From: Nocardioides alkalitolerans DSM 16699
Lineage (GTDB): Bacteria; Actinomycetota; Actinomycetes; Propionibacteriales; Nocardioidaceae
Direction of reading: 5' to 3'
Assembly: GCF_000426525.1 (NCBI RefSeq)
Contig: NZ_KE384533.1
Coordinates: forward strand, 474,562-538,561
Length of the DNA: 64,000 bases
Made by a program: the position numbers and the translations under genes. This document shows positions 32,625 through 40,600 of this stretch, piece by piece (the stretch's first letter is position 1; each line of letters opens with the position of its first letter). The notes beneath the pieces were generated by a model. The model had not been told where the DNA came from. It did not search any database and saw nothing but the letters and a program-made list of their open reading frames with translations.

Positions 32625-33398
32625 ATGACGACCCCGGACGCCGGCCCCGAGCCGAAGACGATCCTCATCACCGGTGCCAGCTCGGGCCTCGGCGCCGAGA
32701 TGGCGCGCCAGTTCGCGGCGCTCGGCTACGACCTGGCGCTGTGCGCGCGCCGTACGGACAAGCTCGAGGCGGTCCGCGACGAGGTGCTGGCGGCCGACGG
32801 GGCCCGTCGGGTGGAGGTCCGGGCGCTCGACGTGACCGACGACGACGCGGTCTTCGCGGTGTTCCAGGACTTCGCCTCGACCTTCGACACGATCGACCGG
32901 GTCGTGGTCAACGCCGGCCTCGGCAAGGGCGCGAAGCTGGGCACCGGCGGGCACCGGGCCAACCGCCAGACGGCCATGACCAACTTCGTCGGCGCGCTCG
33001 CCCAGACCGACGCGGCGCTCGAGATCTTCCGTCGGCAGAACTCCGGTCACCTCGTGATGGTGTCGTCGGTGGCCGCCGTGCGCGGGATGCCGGGCACGAC
33101 CGCGACGTACGCCGCCACCAAGGCCGCCGTCGCCCACCTGGCCGAGGGGGTGCGGGCCGACGTGCACGGCACGCCCATCAAGGTGACGGTGCTCTACCCG
33201 GGCTTCATCACCTCGGAGATGAACGACGGCACCAACGGGAACCCGCCGATGATCGTGTCGACCGAGAAGGGCGTGCGGGCGATGGTGACGGCGATCCAGA
33301 AGGAGAAGGACTCGGCGTTCGTGCCGCCCCTGCCCTGGGCGCCGCTCAGCGTCGTGATGCGCCACGCGCCGATGGGGCTGTACCGGAAGCTGGTCTGA
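32625..33398 (+). CDS. Short-chain dehydrogenase/reductase (SDR)
   Basis: This 257-residue SDR has TGASSGLGAEMARQ (about 14-27), the VVVNAGLG motif near 94, the catalytic Ser in MVSSVAAVRG and YAATKAA near 157-161. The C-terminal FITSEMNDG and VVMRHAPMGLYRKLV segments resemble SDRs that act at the membrane on lipid or steroid-like ketones. It diverges from the TetR-led operon, and a shared regulator is possible. No clear ribosome site precedes the ATG. Confidence 0.88.
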   Translation: MTTPDAGPEPKTILITGASSGLGAEMARQFAALGYDLALCARRTDKLEAVRDEVLAADGARRVEVRALDVTDDDAVFAVFQDFASTFDTIDRVVVNAGLGKGAKLGTGGHRANRQTAMTNFVGALAQTDAALEIFRRQNSGHLVMVSSVAAVRGMPGTTATYAATKAAVAHLAEGVRADVHGTPIKVTVLYPGFITSEMNDGTNGNPPMIVSTEKGVRAMVTAIQKEKDSAFVPPLPWAPLSVVMRHAPMGLYRKLV

Positions 33399-33422
33399 GC
33401 GCCCGGGGCTCGTTGCCGGGAT

Positions 33423-33528
33423 CGTGCGCCGAGTGCCGGTTTCACCGGCTAGGTCACGAACCCGGCACCTAGCGCGCGAACCTTCGTGCGCCAGGTGCTG
33501 GTTTCACCGGCTAGCCGGTGAAACCGGC
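33423..33528. repeat. Direct repeat of a hairpin element (two units, period 62 bp)
   Basis: A block of about 30 bases, differing at only a few positions, begins at 33423 and again at 33485. Both copies end in GGTTTCACCGGCTAG. In the first unit GTGCCGGTTTC (33433-33443) pairs with GAACCCGGCAC (33458-33468). In the second unit 33499-33526 contains a perfect palindrome centred on CTAG, 26 bases or longer. The array fills the 144-base gap between two convergent genes. Confidence 0.78.
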
Positions 33529-33542
33529 AGCCACCCCGCACC

Positions 33543-34223
33543 TCACTCCCCCGACGGCCCGCACTCCAGGTGGCTGTGCTCGTTGAACGACACGAGCCGC
33601 ACGCCGCGCAGCCCGACCGTCACCTTGGTGACCGAGGTGTTGACGACGACCGAGTTGAGGCGGCCCCAGGCTCCGGCGTACCCGCGGGGGTCCTCCCCCG
33701 GCGACCACATCGCGACCATGGCGGCGGTGAGCCAGGCGATCGGCCCGCCCGAGCTGACGACCAGGACGGTGCCGCCGCGACCCACGCGGTCGGCGGCCTC
33801 GGCGAGGGCCGACTGCGTACGGCGCGCGAAGCCGTCGAACGACTCGGCGTAGTCGGCGTCGTGCTCGCCCCCGGTCCAGCGGGCCATCGCGAGCGTCAGC
33901 CACTGCTGGAACTGCTGGGGCTCCGGGTCGGCGCCACCGACCATCGTCGGCAGGTGGTCGCGCAGCACGTCGACGTGGTCGAACTCGTCCCAGCGGGGGT
34001 CGACCACTTCGCGTCCGGACCAGCCGGCCGCCTCCCCGATCGCCTCGGCGGTCTCGCGGTGGCGGCGCGCGTCGCCGCGGACGACGAGGTCGGGCACGAC
34101 GCCGCGGGCCGCGAGGGCGGTGCCGAGCATCCGGCCCTGCTCCCAGCCGAGCGGGGAGAGCAGGTCGTCGGTGTCCTCCGACCACGCCTCCTGGCCGTGA
34201 CGCACCAGCAGGAGCGTCCCCAT
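33543..34223 (-). CDS. Histidine phosphatase (phosphoglycerate mutase-like) family protein
   Basis: This 226-residue protein begins with the catalytic LLLVRHGQEAW motif, followed by LSPLGWEQGRMLG and RGDARRHRETAEAI with the second-site Arg. GGTVLVVSSGGPIAWL then takes the place of the usual GH, so the second catalytic His is replaced by a Gly-Gly-Pro segment. Activity may therefore be altered. The ATG shares one base with the stop of the upstream phosphotransferase (TGATG), so the pair is coupled and the enzyme may serve the same pathway. Confidence 0.82.
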   Translation of the reverse strand: MGTLLLVRHGQEAWSEDTDDLLSPLGWEQGRMLGTALAARGVVPDLVVRGDARRHRETAEAIGEAAGWSGREVVDPRWDEFDHVDVLRDHLPTMVGGADPEPQQFQQWLTLAMARWTGGEHDADYAESFDGFARRTQSALAEAADRVGRGGTVLVVSSGGPIAWLTAAMVAMWSPGEDPRGYAGAWGRLNSVVVNTSVTKVTVGLRGVRLVSFNEHSHLECGPSGE

Positions 34224-35329
34224 CACGCGTCCCACCCGACGGGGCCGGCCTCGATGACGCGCCGGCAGCGCTGCTCGAGGTAGCCGACCATCGGGCCGAA
34301 GCCGGCGAAGGCGGGGTTGCTGGTGAGACCGGCGCGGTAGCGGGCCCAGATCTGCTGGAGGATCACGGCCAGCCGGAACAGGCCGAAGACCTCGTAGAAG
34401 CGCCAGGTGGCGGCGTCGACCTCGAGGCCGCGGCGGGCGGCGTACGCGGTGACGACCTGCTGGCGCGTCCACATGCCCGGCAGGTTCGTGGGCTGGCGGC
34501 GGGTCGCGACGAAGACGTCGTCGTCGTCGGCCTGCACCCAGTAGGCGAGCGCGCTGCCGAGCTCCATCAGGGGGTCGCCGGTGGTCGCGAGCTCCCAGTC
34601 GAGCACGCCGGTGACCGTGAACGGCTCGTCCGTCCCGGGCCCGCCCGCGAGCACGAGGTTGTCGAAGCGGAAGTCGTTGTGCACCAGGCAGCGCAGCGGC
34701 AGGTCGGGGGGCTGCTCGGCGTCGAGCCATGCCGTGACGTCGGCGTAGTCGGGCACGTCGTCGGTGCGGGCGGCCTCGTAGCGGCGGATCCAGCCGGCGA
34801 CCTGACGGGCGACGTACGCATCGCCCTTGCCGAACGACGCGAGCCCGGACGCCTCGAGGTCGACCTCGTGCAGGTCGACGAGCACGTCGACCGCACGGCC
34901 GCAGAGCGCGTCGAGGTCGGCGGGCGTCACCGCGTCGGCGAGGTCGGGGGTGAGCTCGCCGCGCAGGATCGTGCCGGTGAGCCGCTCCATCACGTAGAAC
35001 TCGGCGCCCAGCACGTCGTTGTCGGTGCAGTGCGCCACCATGGTCGGCACGAGCGGGAAGACCGGCCGCAGGGCGCTCTGGAGGCGGTACTCACGACCCA
35101 TGTCGTGGGCGCTGCCGCCGCGGGCGCCGTGCGGCGGGCGGCGCAGCACGAGGTCGCGCGGGCCGTCGGGTCCGGCGTAGGTGAGCTGGTAGGTGAGGTT
35201 GGAGGCACCACCCGGGAACTGGCGGACGTCGGGCAGGCCGTCGCCGAACGAGGCCACGTGGGCCGGTGCGGCGTTCGCTCGCAGCCAGGTGTCGACGGCC
35301 GCGACGTCGAAGACGTCCTCGGCCCGCAC
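34223..35329 (-). CDS. Aminoglycoside-phosphotransferase-like kinase family protein (ACAD10/11-type)
   Basis: This 368-residue protein has an APH fold: a Gly-rich FPGGASNLTYQLTY loop, LVLRRPP lysine-position region, the catalytic CLVHNDFRFDNLVLAGG (about 214-230) and VTGVLDWELATTGDPLMELG with the metal Asp. The family is linked to hydroxyacyl-CoA or lipid catabolism (as in ACAD10/11), where it phosphorylates hydroxyacyl substrates. The GTG at 35329 lacks a ribosome site. A better ribosome site (GAGGGAGAG) lies before an in-frame ATC at 35374, which could give a 15-residue longer protein. Confidence 0.85.
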   Translation of the reverse strand: MRAEDVFDVAAVDTWLRANAAPAHVASFGDGLPDVRQFPGGASNLTYQLTYAGPDGPRDLVLRRPPHGARGGSAHDMGREYRLQSALRPVFPLVPTMVAHCTDNDVLGAEFYVMERLTGTILRGELTPDLADAVTPADLDALCGRAVDVLVDLHEVDLEASGLASFGKGDAYVARQVAGWIRRYEAARTDDVPDYADVTAWLDAEQPPDLPLRCLVHNDFRFDNLVLAGGPGTDEPFTVTGVLDWELATTGDPLMELGSALAYWVQADDDDVFVATRRQPTNLPGMWTRQQVVTAYAARRGLEVDAATWRFYEVFGLFRLAVILQQIWARYRAGLTSNPAFAGFGPMVGYLEQRCRRVIEAGPVGWDA

Positions 35330-35514
35330 CGGCCGGGAGGCGTTGCCGCGCTCGGCAGCCCGTTGCTCGCTGATCGTGCTCTCCCTCGGGTGTCGTGGAC
35401 GGCCCGGCCGTCCGGAGGAGTCATTGTGTCGGAGAAGATCTGCGGGCGAGGCGAAACCAGACTTTGCGCGGGCGACGGGCCCGGGCTGGCCGGTCGGCAG
35501 GAGGGGGAGCAGGG

Positions 35515-37476
35515 ATGCGAGCAGTGCGAGGGGGAGGCGTCCTGCGGGGTGCCGCGAGGCGTCGTACGGCGCCGCGCGCCCGGGTCGCGACCGCGGCGGG
35601 CCTGCTCGTCGTCGCCACCGCGTTGGCCGGCTGCAGCGGTGACGACGAGGCCGACGAGGCGCTCGACGCCGCGACCCGCGTCGCCGACGACCTGGCGGAG
35701 GGGCTCGCCGGCGGCGACCTCGCCGACGTGGCCCTCGAGGGCGCCGAGCCCCCCGCCGCCACCGAGCAGCTGACGGCGATCGTCGCCGGGATGGGCGAGG
35801 TGACCCCGACGGTGGCGGCGCGCGACGTGAGCGTCGACACCGACACCGGGCGGGGCTCCGCCCAGCTCGTGTGGTCGTGGCCGGTCGGCCCCGCGGAGTG
35901 GACCTCCACCTCGACCGTCGCCCTCACCGGCAGCGGCACGACGTGGGCGGCGGAGTGGTCGCCGAGCCTCGTCGAGCCCTCGCTCGAGGCCGGCGAGCGG
36001 CTGGTCGCCCGCACGGACGCACCCGTGCGCGGCGACGTGCTCGCCGGCGACGGCACCCCGATCGTCACCGAGCGCGACGTCGTGCGCTTCGGCATCGACA
36101 AGTCGCAGGTCGACGCCGCGACCGCCCAGGCCTCCGGGCAGGCGCTGGCGGAGGCGCTCGAGATCGACCCGACGGCGTACGTCGCCCGCGTCACGGCCGC
36201 CGGTGAGCGGGCGTTCGTCGAGGCCCTCGTCGTGCGCGCCGACGCGGCCGACCGCGACCTCCTCGCCGGCACCCCGGGGGTCGTCGGGATCCCCGACACT
36301 CGACCCCTCGCGCCCACCCGCGGGTTCGCCGCCCCGATCCTCGGGTCGGTCGGCGAGGCCACGGCCGAGGTCGTGGAGCAGTCCGACGGGGCCGTCGTGG
36401 CCGGCGACCAGGTCGGCCTCAGCGGCCTGCAGGCCCGGTACGACGAGCAGCTGCGCGGCCTCGACGGGGTCACGGTCAGCATCGTCGGCGCCGAGGGCAC
36501 CGACGGCGCGGAGCCGGAGGAGCGCGAGGTGCACTCCGCCGAGCCCGTCGCCGGCACGCCCCTGCCGACCACCCTCGACGTCGACCTGCAGACGCTCGCC
36601 GAGCAGGTGCTGGCCGAGACCGGGCCGGCGAGCGCGCTCGTCGCGGTCCGTCCCTCCGACGGCCACGTGCTGGCGGCCGCCAACGGCCCCGGGACGGCCG
36701 GGCAGAACGCGGCGACCTTCGGCCAGTACGCGCCCGGGTCGACCTTCAAGGTCGTCACGTCGCTGGCGCTGCTGCGCGCGGGTGTCGGCCCGGACGACAC
36801 CGTGTCCTGCCCCGCGACCGTGACGGTCGACGGCCGGGTCTTCGAGAACTACGACGACTACCCGGCGTCCGGCATCGGCGACATCACGCTCACCCAGGCC
36901 GTGGCCAACTCCTGCAACACGGCCTTCATCTCGCAGGCCGACCGGCTCGGCGACGGCGCGCTCGCCGACGCCGCCGCGGCGCTCGGCCTGGGCGTCGACC
37001 AGGACCTCGGCTTCCCGGCGTACTTCGGCCAGGTGCCGACACCGGAGGGCGCCACCGAGGCCGCGGCCTCGATGATCGGCCAGGGCCGCGTGCTCGCGTC
37101 GCCGCTGACGATGGCCACCGTCGCCGCCTCGGTGCAGGCCGGCACGACCGTGCTGCCGGTGCTCCTCCCGGACGACACGGCCGACCAGGTCACCCCCGGC
37201 ACGCCGCTCACCGCCGACGAGGCCGCCGCGCTCCAGGGCCTCATGCGCGCGGTGGTCACCGACGGCAGCGGCCGCTCGCTCGCCGACCTGCCCGGCGACC
37301 CGGTCGGGGCGAAGACGGGCACGGCGGAGTACGGCACCGAGACCCCGCCGGCCACCCACGCCTGGATGATCGCGACGCGGGGCGACCTGGCCGTCGCGGT
37401 GTTCGTCGAGACGGGCGCCTCGGGCTCCCAGACGGCCGGCCCCCTGCTGCGGGAGTTCCTCGTCGGCGCGGGCTGA
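35515..37476 (+). CDS. Lipoprotein penicillin-binding protein (transpeptidase)
   Basis: This 653-residue protein has a lipobox LVVATALAGC (Cys near 41), an NTF2-like MecA_N domain (about 50-165), a PBP dimerisation domain (about 170-335) and a transpeptidase domain (about 360-650). The active-site Ser409 is in STFK, SxN is Ser466-Cys-Asn and KTGT starts at Lys600. It should cross-link peptidoglycan outside the cell. It resembles the mycobacterial PBP lipoprotein Rv2864c and low-affinity class B PBPs. The ATG at 35515 has a strong GGAGGGGGAGC upstream. Earlier in-frame codons are not needed. Confidence 0.92.
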   Translation: MRAVRGGGVLRGAARRRTAPRARVATAAGLLVVATALAGCSGDDEADEALDAATRVADDLAEGLAGGDLADVALEGAEPPAATEQLTAIVAGMGEVTPTVAARDVSVDTDTGRGSAQLVWSWPVGPAEWTSTSTVALTGSGTTWAAEWSPSLVEPSLEAGERLVARTDAPVRGDVLAGDGTPIVTERDVVRFGIDKSQVDAATAQASGQALAEALEIDPTAYVARVTAAGERAFVEALVVRADAADRDLLAGTPGVVGIPDTRPLAPTRGFAAPILGSVGEATAEVVEQSDGAVVAGDQVGLSGLQARYDEQLRGLDGVTVSIVGAEGTDGAEPEEREVHSAEPVAGTPLPTTLDVDLQTLAEQVLAETGPASALVAVRPSDGHVLAAANGPGTAGQNAATFGQYAPGSTFKVVTSLALLRAGVGPDDTVSCPATVTVDGRVFENYDDYPASGIGDITLTQAVANSCNTAFISQADRLGDGALADAAAALGLGVDQDLGFPAYFGQVPTPEGATEAAASMIGQGRVLASPLTMATVAASVQAGTTVLPVLLPDDTADQVTPGTPLTADEAAALQGLMRAVVTDGSGRSLADLPGDPVGAKTGTAEYGTETPPATHAWMIATRGDLAVAVFVETGASGSQTAGPLLREFLVGAG

Positions 37477-37688
37477 GCAGCGGGCCACGCCCTCTGACCT
37501 GCACGAGGAGAACCGTCCCGACACCGGATCGTCATGGTTAAGTCATGCGCCGCAGGGCTGACGGGGGGTACCTCCCGGGGGTAGCGTCGGTGCTCCACGC
37601 ATCAGCTCCGTCGCGGTCTCGGGTCCGTCGTCACCTGACGTGGGGGTGCCGCCGGGCGCGACCGTGACCCTTCTCGGGGAGTCACTCC

Positions 37689-40600
37689 GTGTCTCGGTCG
37701 TCACGTCTGCGCCCAGCCCTCCGCGGCGGCGTCGCCCTCCTGCTCGTCACGCTCACGCTCGCCCTCGGCGGCAGTCCCGCCCAGGCGACGAGCGGCCTCG
37801 AGGTCGGCATCCGCACGACCACCGGCACGCAGCTGCCCTCGGGCACCCCCTTCGGCTACGAGGTCAAGATCGTCTGCGCCCGCGCCGACGGCACCTGCGA
37901 GCAGGTCCGGGCGACGGTCCCGCTGGGCGACGTGGCGTCGTACGACGTGGTCCCCGGCCCGACGACCTCGCCCACCGGCGTCACCACCACGACCGCGGTC
38001 GTGGGCGAGGACCTCGTCGTCACGGCCACCGGGGCCCTCCCCTCCGGCGGCACCGTCACGGCGCCCTTCACGCTGACGCCGCCCAACGACGAGCTGCCCG
38101 GCGGCACCGAGTGGGAGCTCCGCCCGGTCGCCACGAGCAGCAGCACGCAGGTCGGGTCCACGCCCCCGGCCGGCTACACCTCGACGGCCACCGGGGCCGT
38201 CGACGCCGAGAGCCACGTGGAGGCCGAGCTCGTCCGACGCGGGTCGACGCTCCGCAAGGCCGGGCAGGAGGTCGTCTTCGACCTCTCGGTGCGCTGCGTG
38301 CAGCCCGAGGTGGGCAACTACTTCCCCGAGCGCCTCGTCGTGCGGGCCGAGCTGCCCGCCGGCCTCGACCTGGTGCGGGTGACCCCGGGCGGCAGCGGCA
38401 CGACCGGACGCACCGTCGTCTGGAAGCCGACGGGCGGCGACCTGCCGGGCAGCTGCCGCGAGCGTGGCTCCGACGCCGCGACCGTCGGCACCATCACCGC
38501 GAAGGTCGCGGCCGGCCAGGCCGACCGCACGCAGCTCGACCTCCGCCTGCGGGTGACCCCCGAGACCGCCGGCGCCACGCCGAGCCCGACCGGCCCCGAC
38601 GCGACCAGCAGCGCCCAGGTCACCGTCTCCAACACCCCCGAGAGCAGCCCCGGTTCGGTCTTCAGCAGCGCGTTCGGCCAGGTGCGCACGGGCGGGTCCG
38701 ACCAGGGCAGCGTCGAGGACCAGTCGCTGGCGACCTACCCCGGCAACTGGCTCGGCACCGTCGGCCAGCAGCCGGGCAACCTGCTCGGGCAGTACCTGCC
38801 CAACGAGTCCTCCGGCCTGACGCAGGCCGGCTTCAAGGCGTCCTACAACAACGTCGAGGGCGGCTCCGGCTACCAGGTCGCGCTGTCGCAGTCGCTGCCG
38901 TGCCTCTCGAACGGCACCCAGCACCGGCCCGCCGAGACCGGCTGCGACCCCGCGTTCCACGCGACCACGGCGGCCCTGTGGGTCGACAACAACGCGGCGG
39001 GCGACCACGGCCCGGTGCTCGCGTCGTCGTACCGCGCGAAGGCGCTGCTCACCGACGGCTCCCGCGTCTCGCTGCACCGCACCGGCGCCACGACGGCCCT
39101 CGCGGCCGGCGGCCAGTGGGTCACCTTCAGCGTGCCGACGCACGCCCGCGGCCGGGTCGTGGCGATCGAGTTCCCGCGCGCCGAGGGGCTGGCGTCGTAC
39201 CGGATGCACTGGGCGGTCTTCGGGTACGCCGACGAGGCCACCGCCCCCGGCGACGTGCTGACCGGCCGGGTCACGGCCCGCGCCCACCAGGGCGACTGGT
39301 CGGCCGCGCTCGACCCCCGCGAGTCGAGCATCACCGTCGCCGGGCGTCCCCAGCTCGGCGTCGAGTCGACGTTCACCCCCTCGACCGCGGAGCAGGTGGG
39401 TGACGACGTCACGCTCGACCTCACCGCCCGCGCGCTGCTGCCCGAGGCCCCCGAGGGCGACCTGGTCGTGGCCGACCGGCTGCCGCAGGGCACGGAGTGG
39501 GCCGGAGACGCGCCGACCACGCTGCCCGCCGAGGTCACCGTCACCTCCCGCGGCGGCTCGCAGTCGCTGAGCACCCGCACGACGACGGTCGACCTCCCGC
39601 TGGTCGTCACGCCGAACGTCCGGGGCAGCGGTCGCACGCTGGTGCGGCTGACGCTCCCCGCCGACCAGCTGGCGTCGTACGCCGGGAGCGCCGGCGCGCG
39701 CGTCGAGGTCGCGGCCCGCCTGCCCCTCACCACCACGGCCCCGGGCCTGCACGTGAACGAGGCCCGGGTGCTGCTCCCCGGCTCCCCGATCGCCACGGCC
39801 TGCGCCCAGCGCCCCTCCGCCTCCGCCGACCCGGCGACGCCCGGTCACCTCACCGGGCTCGACGAGGTCGCGGATGCCTGCGCCTCCGCCTCCCGGCTCC
39901 GGGTCGAGGCGGGGAGCGACTCCGCGTCGTTCCACGTCGACACCGCCGTCAGCGGCGACCGCGACGAGGAGGCGAAGACGGCCCCGTCCCTCGGCCTGGT
40001 CGACGCCGCCGACGGCGAGGCGACCTACACGATCCGCTGGCGCAACACCTCGGACGTGCCGCTGAAGGACGTCGTGCTGTACGACGTGCTGCCCCGCACG
40101 GACGACACCATGCTGGCGGGCGTCTCGGCCGGCTTCCCGCGCCGCAGCGGCTTCGACACCACCCTCACCCGGCTCCACCACCTGCCGGGCGGGGTGCGGG
40201 CGGCGTTCGCGACCGGCGCCGACGTCTGCCACGGCGACCTCGGCGCGCCGCAGACCGACGGCTGCGCCCCCTGGAGCGACCGGGCGCCCGCCGACCTCGA
40301 CGACGTGCGCGCGCTGCGCATCACCTCGCCCCACACCTACGACCTGGGCGAGGGCTTCGACGTCACCTTCACCGTCGCCACGCCCGACGCCCTCGAGCCG
40401 GGTGCGGTGGCCTGGAACTCCGTCGCCGCGACCGCGCGCAACGCGTGGACGGGCACGCCGCTGCCGGCGAGCGAGAGCGCCAAGGTCGGACTGACCCGGT
40501 ACGCGGAGGACCTGCCGCCGGTCGTTAGCGTCACCGCCGACCGCGCGTACGCCGCCACCGGCGAGCCGGTCACCTACCGGGTGCGGATCTCCAACCCGGG

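Noticed and set aside
33543..34730. 395-codon histidine phosphatase reading
   Set aside because: The upstream 169 codons overlap the conserved kinase gene in another frame. The family start MGTLLLVRHGQ is at 34223.
37477..37688. Possible riboswitch in the 212-base leader of the surface protein gene
   Set aside because: Some GGGGGTACCTCCC self-complementarity is visible, but I find no match to a known riboswitch core. It is most likely an ordinary promoter and leader.
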